Below are positions 43,666 to 54,791 of a stretch of DNA of 64,000 nt, piece after piece. Numbering within the stretch: position 1 is the first letter of the stretch; each line of letters begins with the position of its first letter. The position numbers and the translations under genes were made by a program. Source of the stretch: Endomychus coccineus (lineage: Eukaryota > Arthropoda > Insecta > Coleoptera > Endomychidae); NCBI GenBank assembly GCA_958510875.1, contig OY294070.1, forward strand, positions 46,913,576-46,977,575, given 5' to 3'. Below the pieces are notes generated by a model. That model saw nothing but the letters and a program-made list of their open reading frames with translations, did no database searches and was not told the origin of the DNA.

Positions 43666-44143
43666 ATTTGTTAACATCACTGTAAAATATTTATTTAATT
43701 CAAAAATGAAATCAAATTTAATTAGTTCCTCCTATATACATCTTGGTTGAGAAGATGACTAGCATGATTTTCAGGTAAATATTGTTTGTTCTTTCTACAA
43801 ACAGTAAATAATTTGTTGTTGTCTACCACCAATACCTATGTTTCTATATTTTAACCCATTACATTAGGAAATCATTAGATATCATCTCATATATCATATC
43901 GTCGATATGTTGTTCTTTCTGACCATCTATACCTAATAAGACTGTAGTATTTCATTGTTTCATTGGGATGTATTATTGTTTCAAAAACGGAAGTGGGGTT
44001 TTGAGATATAATCTACCCATGAGCGAGAATTACCAGTGAGGCTGTTCGTTTGTTGTTTACATTTGTTATCGTTTGTTTTTATAGGTGTAGGAATCAAAGC
44101 TTCCTTGTAATTTTCATTTACATATTTTATTATAAAAGCTGAC

Positions 44144-44179
<36 letters not shown>

Positions 44180-45470
44180 AAATTAATATTATTTAAGAAT
44201 TAAAATTAAGGATATTTTAAAATGAAAATGTTCAAATCTTAATGTTTTATTCGTCATTCAAAATTTTTCAGGTACTTCATACCTTATTCCAGAAGGGATA
44301 TTGAATGGAATTGAATAGTTTATCCAGAATACTTCATTGACAAGCTTCTCCACATATTAGAAGTATAATGATCATTTGCACCAAGGCGTAAAGAATTTTA
44401 TTTCTTCCATCAAATACATTTCTTTTATGTTGTTCCTAATGTTCAATTCTTCATAGCTATTATTTAGAGTATAACTGTTGCATTTTAGAATCGTAAATGA
44501 AAATTGACTTGATTGTCTTTTCAAAACATTTCATCATTTGCTTCTTTGACAAAGAACCAATTATCAATATATACTATAAAATTAAGTAGTCACATCTGCT
44601 GAGATCCTAACGGGGAAGGAAATTTACTTGCATTCTCGAAAAATACAAGATAAAATACTCTAATCGTTCCTTGCACATTCTTTGAATTTAAACTTAAAAC
44701 TGTTTACATTTTCCCGCCAGGAACTCTATCTTTTTAACGAAGAGCAATCTGTAGCGGACATCCGTACCACACGGATATAGACGTATATCGTGTAGTGCAG
44801 TACTATTGTCTATTGCATAGATTAGATATTATAGTCTATTGTATTCATAGAATATCCTTGATTGTACTGAGTCTATCAATATTTATTTGAAAACGGCGGT
44901 TAGAAAAGCGGTAAGCGGCGCTGTTGGGTACTATGAACAAGATATTCGTTCATTGGCCGGCATATTACGTCGTTTCCGATTCCCGCGCAGCATGTGCCAC
45001 AAGCTACGATGACAATGTGGAATCAACAGGCAAATCTAACAAAGTAAAGTATACATCTTCATTTTACTGTGCGGTACCTTCAATCCATAGTGCCATCTTT
45101 ATTAGTGAAGTAAGAAGTAACTGTTTAAGGTATGTACCTAGTACGTAAAATTAATAATTCTTAAGTATGGTTATCGTTATCCACAATTTCTATCACCTGC
45201 TTATAATATGGACGTACAATGATTTTAAGATTTCATATTTCTGGGTACGTATACTACCACCTATAGAGTAGACAATATGAAGTATACAGCATTGGTTGGT
45301 TTTCAGAAAACTAAATACCTGAATATAGTAATGAAAGTAAAAAGTAGCATGTTAGTTTAGGAGTCACCGTTATTTTCGATATGAATTATGACCAAATATA
45401 ATAGCACAACATTGTTTAACACATCTATTTTTGTATTTAACAAGTAGATATTCTAATTTAAGAACACATC
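43666..45470. other. AT-rich non-coding DNA with a (GA)n microsatellite
   Basis: The only clear feature is a GA microsatellite at 44143-44178. The 74-residue frame at 44924-45148 shows no domain and sits in sequence with no splice or promoter evidence, so it is not called. The target site of the I-like LINE lies at the right edge (45460-45470). Confidence 0.4.
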
Positions 45471-45603
45471 AGCGTCCGAGAGTTCACACAGTGCATACAT
45501 CTGTTAATATTTCGGCACGTATTCCAATTTTTATTGATTATCTATAGTTTTTTAATTCTAATTGTGGTGCTTTTCAATCGCTAATGTAGTGAGTGTTGCA
45601 ATC

Positions 45604-47025
45604 ATGGCTTCTGCCCCTAACGGGGGGCCTAGTGGAACGTTAAATAACGCCCAAGTTAATAGGGATAATACATTTTTAAGTGAAGTTTATGACGATATTT
45701 CTGAATCAACGAACGATTCTACAGCTGTTTCCAAGGAAGCGCCACCCGCAAAAAAGGATTTAATCAAGTTATTTGATGTTGATATCGCTGATAAGTATAA
45801 TACTAATTCTTTTTATGTTTATATGGAAAGAACCGATGATAAACAGAATTTAGGTAGACTGCATCCGATGTTTGTAGGACATATTCTTCATAAAAATTTA
45901 AAAGTTCAAAACATCAGGGCAATCAGTAGCGTAGGTAGAAATAGAATTAAAGTTCAAGTAAATTCTTTGAGGGATGCAAACAGCCTTGTAAAGAATGTAA
46001 AATTACAATCAGAAAATTTAAAAGCATTTATTCCGAACCATTTGCTGGAGAGGAAAGGAATTATACGGGGCGTAGACACTTACTTCGACATAGAGTATAT
46101 TAAAGACAATATTTACTGTGACACACAAGTCACACATATCCGCAGAATGACGAGAAAATCAGAATTTGAAGGTGAAATTGTTTATATTCCCAAACAGTCT
46201 GTTGTGTTGACTTTTGCAGGAAATGTACTTCCCAGTCATGTTGTAATTAATAGTGTAGTATGTCCTGTCGAACCATTCGAATCCAGGGTTGTACAATGCT
46301 ATAAATGTTTACATTTTGGTCATGTTTCTAATCAGTGTCGTAGTTCAAAAACTTTATGCATAAACTGTGGTAAAGAAAAATTTGATAATCACAATTGTAT
46401 GGATCCTGATGATCGCTATTGTATTTTTTGTAAAGCTCCTGATTATAAGTCCATAGCTAAAGATTGCCCACATTTTATTAAACAGAAAAAAATTAAAAAG
46501 GTAATGTTTGAATTTAATTTATCATATCATGAAGCTCGAGGTTATGATGAGTCTTCTTATGCCAAGCTAACTTCTTATAACAAATTTAATGTGTTAAATG
46601 ATTGCCTAGAGAATAATTCTAGGAATTTCCCACCTCTACCAAAAGTAACCATGCGTAGTTCACTTTCGTCTGCTAGCCAACCGCCGCCGGTTAACTTACC
46701 GCAGAACAACAGTCAGAATAAGTCGTTCATTTCTCAACCGGAAAGGTCCAAGAAGCGTAAAGCGGTTTCTCCTCCTGCTCACCTAACTTTTCCTCCACCT
46801 ATGTTCCCTTTCAGATTCAGCGGTGATGGTCCTATTACACCCATGAAAAAAAGTTCAAATAATTTTGATATTCCCGAAAGAAATAAAATGGTTGAAACAA
46901 TGTCTAAGTGCATATTTTCAATTTTTTCTAAATGTTCTAGTCCTGAGGACCTGAATAACCTCAATGAGGACATAGTTTTGACTGAATTAAATAATGTGTT
47001 AGAGTTAGATGACTTTACGTTTTAA
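45604..47025 (+). CDS. I-like LINE ORF1 (nucleic-acid-binding Gag-like protein)
   Basis: 473 residues from the ATG at 45604 (an upstream TTG frame extension is not needed). Residues 60-200 carry an RRM/esterase-like Gag core (SFYVYMERTDDKQNLGRLHP; RNRIKVQVNSLRDANSLV). Around residues 237-295 there are three zinc knuckles: CYKCLHFGHVSNQC, CINCGKEKFDNHNC and a CIFCKAPD...C type. Downstream come a helical FEFNLSYHEARGY segment and a Pro/Ser-rich region. I-group ORF1 proteins coat the RNA and act as chaperones in target-primed reverse transcription. ORF2 begins 5 bases after the stop, so reinitiation is a plausible way of translating it. Confidence 0.8.
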   Translation: MASAPNGGPSGTLNNAQVNRDNTFLSEVYDDISESTNDSTAVSKEAPPAKKDLIKLFDVDIADKYNTNSFYVYMERTDDKQNLGRLHPMFVGHILHKNLKVQNIRAISSVGRNRIKVQVNSLRDANSLVKNVKLQSENLKAFIPNHLLERKGIIRGVDTYFDIEYIKDNIYCDTQVTHIRRMTRKSEFEGEIVYIPKQSVVLTFAGNVLPSHVVINSVVCPVEPFESRVVQCYKCLHFGHVSNQCRSSKTLCINCGKEKFDNHNCMDPDDRYCIFCKAPDYKSIAKDCPHFIKQKKIKKVMFEFNLSYHEARGYDESSYAKLTSYNKFNVLNDCLENNSRNFPPLPKVTMRSSLSSASQPPPVNLPQNNSQNKSFISQPERSKKRKAVSPPAHLTFPPPMFPFRFSGDGPITPMKKSSNNFDIPERNKMVETMSKCIFSIFSKCSSPEDLNNLNEDIVLTELNNVLELDDFTF

Positions 47026-47030
47026 TAGCA

Positions 47031-50000
47031 ATGACATCAAAAAAGTGCTGTCTAAAAATTATACAGTGGAACGCTCGTTCCGCTGTCTCTAATAAATTAA
47101 GTTTGATGAACTGTTTACTCACAAAGGATATAGATGTGGCTCTAATAAGTGAAACTTGGTTTAAGCCAAACCAGTTGATAAAGTTTAGTGGCTACAATTT
47201 GATTAGGAAGGACAGATTTGACGGTAAAGCTGGAGTCGCAATTCTAATTAAAAATTCTATTTCTTTTGAAGAAATCTCACTTCAAAATAATTTTAGGGAT
47301 GAAGTTTTAGTTTGCGGTGTAACCATTGTTTCCAACAATAATTCAATCTCATTAATGTCTATTTATAGGCCACCGAATATTATGACCTCAAATAATGATT
47401 GGATAAATATTTTTCAACAAATATCCGCCCCTCTTATCATAGGGGGAGATTTTAACGGTCATAGTATGTCATGGGGTTCGTATAAAAATGATCAATTGGG
47501 ATATCAGATTATTAATGCGGTTGATAATGAAGGACTTGTTATTCTAAATAATGGGTCACCTACTAGATTAGATCCTCATAATAACAATTCGGTGGTCGAT
47601 CTTACTCTATGCTCTCCTGACATAGCTAATAATATACTTTGGGAAGTTCTGTCTGACTCATTAGGATCGGATCACTTTCCGATTTTTTTAAGTTACATTT
47701 TCAAAGTTTCAGCCTGTGAAGAATATAGTCTTCCAAAAAACAAATGGAACATGAAGAAAGCTAACTGGGTGTCATTTAAAACAATCATTTCAAACACTTT
47801 TATAGACGTTCCAGCATTTGACAACGCGAATGACAAAATGAATTTCTGGCTAGAGAAGATCAATAATGCTGCTGACCTGGCGATAGCCTCGTACAAATGT
47901 CCCAAAGTTTTCCGTCGTCCTCCGCCGCCGTGGTGGGATAAAGAGTGCGATGATTCGATTGCTTTACGAAAACAATCTCTGGTCTATTACAAAAGGTGCC
48001 CAACAGAAGCAAACTTTGACTTGTGTAAAAAAGAAATGGCTAGATGTAAAAGATTCCTTAAACAAAAGGCGAAATGTAGCTGGCAGATGTTTTGCTCTAA
48101 ACTCAATAAAAATACTTCAGCAACAGAGTTGTGGAACCAAGCTAAAAAAATTCAACGTATTCCATTAAACTTCAAAAAATCTAGCAATGAAAATTGGATC
48201 CCCAAGTTCTTCGTTAACCTGGCCGCCCCCCCATCGGTAGTCAATAAGGATTTACAAATTGAAACAGTTGAAAATAATCACCCTTTACTTTCACCTTTTC
48301 TTTTAGTGGAATTGGAAGAAGTTATCAAAAGTTCCCCTAACTCAGCTCCAGGTCTCGATGAAATAAAATATCCCATGTTATCTAACTTACCCACTGTAGC
48401 TCTAACATTTCTAATAGATATATTTAATGATATATGGCTTAATGATGAGTGCGTGGATAGTTTCAAAAAAGTCTTGGTGGTCCCAATCTTGAAAAATAAT
48501 AAAGACCCAGATCTGTTTGATTCCTACCGCCCTATTTCTCTTTTGTCTTGCGTACATAAGTGTTTGGAAAGGATGATCAAAAATAGACTGGAATGGTGGC
48601 TCAATCTCAAACAATCCCTTCCGTACAATCAACTAGGCTTCCGGAAAGGTTTTGGTACTACAGAAGCTGTTTCATGCATTGTTACTGACATCCAAAATTG
48701 TTTTTCTAGAAACAATTATTTAATTGCTTTATTCCTAGACATCAAAGGGGCCTACGACTCCGTAGAACTGAACCTTTTGCAAGAAAAATTGTACAATTTT
48801 GACATTCCGCATACTTGTGCTAAAGCGATTGTTGGTTTATATAGGAATCGGTCTGTGTTTATTAGAAAACCAAATAATGAAATAATTGGCCCACGTCAAA
48901 TATCGGTCGGCTTGCCGCAAGGTTCAGTGCTTAGTCCTCTGCTTTTCAATCTGTACACTGCCGACATTCACAACTTCACAGAATTTAATATCAGCATAAT
49001 ACAATACGTTGATGACTTTTGCGTTTATTTAGAACACCAAAATCTCCAGACTAGTACTGAAGCCCTAGGTCGAGCTATGGTAGATTTAAAAACCTGGTTT
49101 TCAAACCAAGGTTTTGTGCTTTCTCCAGAAAAGTCAATATGTACCATTTTTTCTAGGCACAACACTGTTGCTGATAATACTATTCAACTCGGTAACTATA
49201 TTTTCCGCTAAAACGAGAAGTAAAATATTTGGGTGTTATCTTGGACAAAAAGTTGACTTGGAAACCATTCATAGATTTAATCATTTCTAAGTGCAACAGG
49301 GGTATAAATTTTCTTAAGATGGTAACTAAGACATGGTGGGGAGCTGATGTTCAGTCGTCTCTTTTGTTTTACAAAGCTTTTATTAGATCTATTTTAGATT
49401 ATGGTTCTATATTTTATGGATCCTGTAGTCCTTCTCTTCTTAAACGATGAGACGTTTTACAAAGACAGGCTTTGCGAATCTGTATTGGGGCAATGAAATC
49501 TACTCCAACGGGCCCTTTATATGTCGAATCCATGGAAACACCACTTTTCATTCGCCGAGACTTTTTGGCATTTAAATTTATGATAAAGTTACAGTTATCA
49601 TCTCATCCGCTTGAAAATAAAATTTCTACTCTCAATAAGTTCGATTTATGTAATAGTTTTTGGTTAAAAAAAAACTCTCCTCTGGTATGTATAGCTTTTA
49701 GAGAGCTCTCCTCATATAGAGGCAATATTATACCTTGTCGTAGAGAAGATCGAAATTTGTTTGATATTTTCTCAAAATTATCGGTACATATTCCGAGCTA
49801 TACGGACATTCCATCGGTCAATAATTTATGGGTTAAAAATTTTATGTCTAAATTCCCAAATGCTGAATTTATTTATACCGACGCTTCCAAAACCAAGACT
49901 GGTACTGGTTGTGCATACTATGTTGCTGCTTCTGGTGTACAATTTAAACGAAAGCTGCACCCAATTAATTCAATTTTTTCTGCGGAAGCGATAGCTATCT

Positions 50001-50734
50001 CCGAAGCTCTGAAATTTATAGACAAGTCAGCCAAGTCAGAATTTTTTATTGCGTCCGATTCTCAGTCAGTTTTACTAGCCCTCAAAAATTTCACATTTGT
50101 TAATTATCTAAGTAGTCCTTTCATTTCAAACATTATAAACTTCATATCGTTCCTGAGAGAAAATGGCAAATCTGTTAAGTTTGTCTGGGTCAAAGGCCAT
50201 GCTGGAGTTAGAGATAATGAAGTGGTCGATAGACTTGCCAAGGAAAGTATCGCGATGCAATCTGTCACGAAGCTGAATTTCTCTGCGGGCGACTGTATAT
50301 CGGAATTTAAAAAAATTACTTTGGAAAGGTGGAAAAGTTGGTGGAAAGATTATTGCAACAAGAAGCCTACACGTTATTCATCCATTCAATCTTGTATCCC
50401 TTCGTCATTTTGGCACAGAGATCTGAACCTACCTAGACACTTAGTATCTTCGATTAACCGTTTAAAGTTTGGTCATGGAAGTTTTCCTCAACACTTATAC
50501 AGAATTCGAGTCACATCGTCTGATTTGTGCGAAGATTGCAAAATTTTAGGAGATCTGGATCACTTGTTTTTGGGATGCTCCAAATATCTTCCCAGTATTG
50601 ACAAACTTTACTCGCACTTGATAGAGCTTAATATTTTTCCACCTTATAACACTGCATACTTGCTTGCGCTAGATAACAAAAATGTGTTAACATGTGTCAT
50701 AAATTATTTGAGGGAAACAAATCTGAGAATTTAG
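47031..50734 (+). pseudogene. I-like LINE ORF2: endonuclease, reverse transcriptase, RNase H (one frameshift, one stop)
   Basis: The ATG is at 47031. APE-type endonuclease: QWNARSAVSNK, ISETWF, IGGDFNGHSMSWGS and GSDHFPIF (residues 8 to about 222). RT: SAPGLDEIKYPML, YRPISLLSCVHKCLERMI, YNQLGFRKGFGTTEA, LFLDIKGAYDSV (motif A), GLPQGSVLSPLLFNLY and the catalytic YVDDFCVY (about 49004). A one-base insertion in a T-run near 49200 shifts the frame; KYLGVILDKKLTWKPF follows. A TGA at 49448 interrupts LLKR-stop-DVLQRQALRI. RNase H at 49870-50260: YTDASK, AEAIAISEAL, IASDSQSVLLAL and VKGHAGVRDNEVVDRLA, with all four acidic positions present. C-terminal CEDC...H...C knuckle at 50530. Unbroken length would be about 1230 residues. 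Confidence 0.85.
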
Positions 50735-51113
50735 TGTAGGTTGATTTTGAATCCTCTTGTTAATCCATTTGTGTTCATTCCTTTTTACCGTGGTCTGTCT
50801 TGTTTGTGTTTTATTTTTAATGCCCTGATAGACCCCTGGGCGGGAAGCGTGTATCCCTGTCCTTCCTCTTGCTTGATAGTCAATTAAATTTGTGTTAGGT
50901 TAATTTTATTTTGTCTAGTAAGCAGCAATCACAGTTGTAGCCTCCGATTTCATTAAATGTATATATGTATGTATTATATTGCGACTGGCTAATAGGCCTT
51001 GTCCTAGAGCCAAAAAAAAAAAAAAAAAAAAAATTTAAGAACAACAAACAATTAGGCCTAGCTTGAAACGCTAGATCTCCAAAGTTTTTTCTTAAGCACC
51101 TACCTACTTGCCT

Positions 51114-52968
51114 TGTAACCAACTTCCGCCCAAATGACTAATTTTGGTGGAAGATTAGTTGTCCCCTAAGGTTACGGTACGGTCATGTACCTTAGCAGAC
51201 CTGCCTGGGTTTCTTACAAGTAAGAAGGTCAGAGTCCTTCTAGTTTAGTTTTGTGGTTGGTATTTGAGAAATGCTCTTCCTACAGAAGAATAATGTCTTT
51301 GCCTTGAATAAAATGATGACGAACCTTTGTAGCTATTTATTAACAGAAATAAATCATTAACTATTTACAATATTATATACAATTATCAACAATCAAAATA
51401 TCTATACATAGTTTTCACTGGAAATGACAACATTTATAACACAGTGATATTCGGTCATCCCTATATGACGTACGCTATTCGCTTATTAAATCCAAATGAT
51501 TCCGCGAAAGTTTTTTATCAGGCTCACTAACAGCTGGTATCTCGATTAGGTCAATATACCCTAACACGATGTAAGAAATGAGAATATCAGATTGTACACG
51601 TCTTCCTGAATTCGACTCGGAAATCTGTTTACTTGAGAGGTGACCAAGCACCCGTGTACTACTGTGTCTCTCCTTATGACAATTTATTACGCCTCGGTTT
51701 ATCTTTTGGTTTAATAGAAATACGGAATCAGTGTTCGGAAGAACAAATTACTATTAAATTGTTCACGGGGAATCCCTAACTTGAAATGGAACTCAATCTC
51801 TTTACGAAAATTCCTAATTGTTAACTAAACTGGTATTCATCATTGCATTCATATGAAACGACTGTCAACACTGAATCGTCTCGTAGAATTTGATTGAAAA
51901 TTAAAACAAAAATTGATTCTTCACGGAAAATATTATTAAATCAGGAACGGAACAGCTCTTCACAATATATTCAGGAAAAACAATCGTCAACACTTGACTG
52001 TTTTCTAGAATTATTGAAATAGACTCAGATTCAAATAGTGACGGAAAATAATAACTAATTATGAACAGTACGGCGCTTCCCTATCTATTCAGGAAAACAA
52101 TCGTCAACACTTGACTGTTTTCTAGAATTATTGAAATAAACTCAGATTCAAATAGTGACGGAAAATAATAACTAATTATGAACAGTACGGCGCTTCCCTA
52201 TCTATTCAGGAAAACAATCGTCAACACTTGACTGTTTTCTAGAATTATTGAAATAAACTCAGATTCAAACAGTGACGGAAAATAATAACTAATTATGAAC
52301 AGTACGGCGCTTCCCTATCTATTCAGGAAAACAATCGTCAACACTTGACTGTTTTCTAGAATTATTGAAATAAACTCAGATTCAAATAGTGACGGAAAAT
52401 AATAATTAATTATGAACAGTACGGCGTTTCCCAATATATTCAGGAGAAACAATCGTCAACACTGGACTGTTTTCTAGAATTATTGAAATGTAAATTCAGA
52501 TTCAAATAGTGACGGAAAATAATAATTAATTATGAACAGTACGGCGTTTCCCAATATATTCAGGAAAAACAATCGTCAACACTGGACTGTTTTCTAGAAT
52601 TATTGAAATGTAAATTCGGCAATTGAATCTTTACGGAAAAATTATTAGTTAGCAAAGTCGAGAATATACTTACTCTCCATTTATCGGATTAAATGGAAAA
52701 ACTCTACTTTCGGTATCTCGGGTTTACTGCTCCAGCTACGGTGGTCTCCTCGCAAGTGATCTTTAGATGGGAGACCGGCCTCCTTTTATACTCTGAAGTT
52801 GACACGTCATGTCATTGAGAATGTCGCCGGAACGCGGACTCGCTTATCAGGAGCTACACTCTGCTGTCGGGTTTTTATACACATAGTGTACCAAAGTTTG
52901 ATTCCTTTATTTCGGTAGAGGTGACTTACTTGGGCAATAATATTAATTAGTAACGACGCTTCGTTACA
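51114..52968 (-). mobile_element. 3' LTR of a Ty3/gypsy element (about 1.85 kb, contains a minisatellite)
   Basis: On the minus strand a polypurine tract (CCGAAGAAAGGGAGGTG, 52985-52969) is followed at 52968 by TGTAACGAAGCG, the LTR start. A TATAAAAGGAGG box is read at about 52789-52778. The proposed end is GGAAGTTGGTTACA at 51114, giving a TGTAAC...GTTACA pair. The length is unusually large because seven 117-bp repeats sit inside. The end is less certain than the start, because the partner LTR lies beyond the window or is different. Confidence 0.5.
51860..52625 (-). repeat. 117-120 bp tandem repeat inside the LTR
   Basis: CAATCGTCAACACTTGACTG starts at 51981, 52098, 52215 and 52332, exactly 117 bases apart, and related copies start at 52450 and 52570 (periods 118 and 120). 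A diverged copy lies at about 51860. The middle copies are almost identical, which shows recent expansion. Each unit holds TTTTCTAGAATTATTGAAAT and ATTATGAACAGTACGGCG. Confidence 0.85.
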
Positions 52969-53001
52969 CACCTCCCTTTCTTCGGAAAAATTTTAATTTT
53001 A

Positions 53002-53460
53002 TTAAAATTTTCCATCCAAATACTCCTGGTAAGTTGGCGTCTCTGTGCTGTCCCAGGGCAGCTTAACGCGGACTACTACTTTACCAGAAGGATCCCTAAC
53101 CCGATAATAGCGGAATTTCTTTCGGCGCGGACGTTTACAAATATTCCTAACGCTAGTCTTAATACTACTTATCCTAATTATGCCACTAATGGTGTCTCTG
53201 TCACTCTGGGGCACTGGGTTATTTACACTGGGAATGGAAGTCTCTGCCTTCGGGGAGGGACTGATGTTGAAGAGAAGACGGCCGGGGGTTGGAGGCATCT
53301 CGCTGGGCAACGGGGAATAATACAATTGGAGAATCGGGCTCGTGTCCGGTGTATGTCCGAATAGCTCCAGATACTTCCGACCCAGCTGAAGAGCGGCCTC
53401 GGCATCGTCTCCGGGAGTACGGGGAACTTCAGGGGTACGAATCTGCGGGCTGGACGTCAT
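53002..53460 (-). CDS. accessory ORF after integrase in a Ty3/gypsy element, unknown
   Basis: A 152-residue open frame starting MTSSPQIRTPEVPRTPGDD lies between the integrase C-terminus (53481) and the polypurine tract (52985), the position of env or a third ORF. It has no signal peptide or TM segment, so it is not an envelope. The N-terminal half is Pro/Ser-rich with repeated TP motifs (RTPGD, DTSPIL, MPPTPGRLL). A basic region (ICKRPRRKKFRYYRV) follows near residue 110, then VRVKLPWDSTETPTYQEYLDG. It may be a nuclear or RNA-binding accessory protein, but nothing proves this. It is fully open, 20 bases after pol. Confidence 0.55.
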   Translation of the reverse strand: MTSSPQIRTPEVPRTPGDDAEAALQLGRKYLELFGHTPDTSPILQLYYSPLPSEMPPTPGRLLFNISPSPKAETSIPSVNNPVPQSDRDTISGIIRISSIKTSVRNICKRPRRKKFRYYRVRDPSGKVVVRVKLPWDSTETPTYQEYLDGKF

Positions 53461-53480
53461 ACCTGAAGGAATAAAAAAAA

Positions 53481-53632
53481 TTAGTTCTTAGCTATTGTCT
53501 TCAAATCCTTGACATGGACTCGAAGAGGTGGACGCCCTCTTCCATTGTCAAGGAGGACTACTACCGGAGACAGGATCTTCTTCACACGGTATGGGCCTGC
53601 GAACTTGGGGGCTAGTTTTGCCGCGAATAATA
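53481..53632 (-). pseudogene. Ty3/gypsy integrase C-terminus, truncated at the Polinton-like element
   Basis: The frame reads AAKLAPKFAGPYRVKKILSP, then VVVLLDNGRGRPPLRVHVKD and a stop after IAKN. This is the GPY/F module and chromodomain-like end of gypsy integrases. Upstream of Ala-Ala-Lys the similarity stops abruptly at about 53632, where AT-rich 3' sequence of the spliced gene begins. The rest of pol is missing. The likely other half of the element (gag-protease) lies at 61291-62924 on the same strand. Confidence 0.65.
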
Positions 53633-53721
53633 AAATTATATTATGTAATTTATGTGTTTTATTTATTCTAATAATAATACTGCTAAATTTTAATGACAAA
53701 GAAAAAATGATAAAAAAATAT

Positions 53722-54258
53722 TTACACTTCTTCCTCCTCTTCTTCTTCATTATTATTTTCGACAGTAAGAGGAGGTAGAATCATCCTTTTCCCATTGAAA
53801 AGTTTCTTTGACGGTGATGACGAGGATGATGATGTTGAGACCTCCACTTCATCTTCTTCACCAATCATGTTAACGCCATATATTTGAACAATCTTCTGCA
53901 TTATTTTGAATTCTGCTTCGTTGTCCAGTTTTGTGCGGATGTATCTCAGAGGTAGGTTCCCCAATTTTCTTTTTAAAGTCGCCGCTCTCGGGCAGTATGT
54001 TAAGTTTAAATGTACTCTGTCACTCTTGACATCCATAGATTTCACACCATATCTGAAGAAACAAAAACACGTATTAAAACTCAAGAAACTAACGGAGACT
54101 TGGTAAAATATATAACATTTGTTATAAGAAATTATAAAAATCAATAAATGAAAAAGTACTTACTGGAACGAATGTTTTAACACTAAGTTCACCCAAGATA
54201 TGGGGAAATTCACTTGATCCTCGGAGAAAACAACTATCGAACATGGTATGTTTGCCAT
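53722..54258 (-). CDS. spliced two-exon gene of Polinton-like copy C, unknown function
   Basis: Exon 1 runs from an ATG at 54258 for about 95 bases (MANIPCSIVVFSEDQ...WVNLVLKHSF). It ends at a consensus donor (CCA|GTAAGTAC, donor at about 54163). The intron is about 110 bases, AT-rich, and ends in TTTTTGTTTCTTCAG (about 54054). Exon 2 continues in phase with YGVKSMDVKSDRVHLNL and RKLGNLPLRYIRTKLDNE, then a Ser-rich stretch and a poly-Glu tail, ending at a stop at 53722. The product is about 140 residues. No domain is recognised; the C-terminus is acidic. It is transcribed away from PolB, with 530 bases between the two starts. An unspliced reading would give 17 mostly hydrophobic extra residues, so I prefer the spliced model. 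Confidence 0.6.
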
Positions 54259-54791
54259 TGTGAACTGATGTAGAATATTGAAGTTCCCTCTTATTTTATA
54301 CAACATGTGAATCAAAACAAACTACGTCAACGCATACATTTTTCTATTGACAATTCTGAATCAGCGAACTACACATTAGATCCGTGTACTTTTCCAATGC
54401 ATTTATTTATAATTCACGTAAGACGTAAAGGATGATGCAATAACAACAACATGTTACACATATTTATCGAATGGTACTTTTCCAATGCATTTATTTATAA
54501 TTCACGTAAGACGTAGAGGATGATGCAATAACAACAACACGTTGCACACATTTATCGAATGGTATGCATTTATCTCTATCTTGCATAACAAAAACATGTA
54601 TCAATTGCATGTATGCACGTGTACATTTTTATTTATGATGCAATCACATATGTTGTTTGCGGAATAGTTTTGCATATCAGCACATTTTACATAAAAATTT
54701 AGATTGACGTCAATACTGGATATGTTTAAATAGCTGTGGCATGTGACCAACAATCACAGTTCAAGTTCGGTAGAAGCATCAAGTTCAAGTT
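54259..54791. promoter_or_regulatory. divergent intergenic region of copy C with an 88-bp tandem duplication
   Basis: It separates the minus-strand spliced gene from plus-strand PolB. GTACTTTTCCAATGCATTTA starts at 54386 and again at 54474 (period 88, two units with about 95% identity). CACGTAAGACGT and TTTATCGAATGG lie in each unit. A TTTAAATAG box at 54725-54733 could serve PolB, and TTATTTTATACAAC near 54290 could serve the minus gene. Functional assignment is inference from position. Confidence 0.4.

Larger units (their letters stand above)
45471..51034 (+). mobile_element. I-like non-LTR retrotransposon, full length, nearly intact
   Basis: The 5' end is placed at CATCAGCGTCCGAGAG because ATTTAAGAACA directly before it recurs directly after the 3' poly(A) (51011-51033): TSD about 11 bases. 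The order is 5' UTR 45471-45603, ORF1 45604-47025, ORF2 47031-50734, 3' UTR and an A23 tail. ORF2 carries a C-terminal RNase H, which together with the ORF1 knuckles places it in the I group. Only one frameshift (near 49200) and one in-frame stop (49448) break ORF2, so insertion is recent compared with the other elements. Confidence 0.8.

Noticed and set aside
44924..45148. 74-aa ORF upstream of the I-like LINE
   Set aside because: No domain, no splice partner and ordinary composition; likely chance.
51860..52625. CRISPR-like array
   Set aside because: The units are contiguous 117-bp tandem copies without unique spacers, in a eukaryotic LTR.
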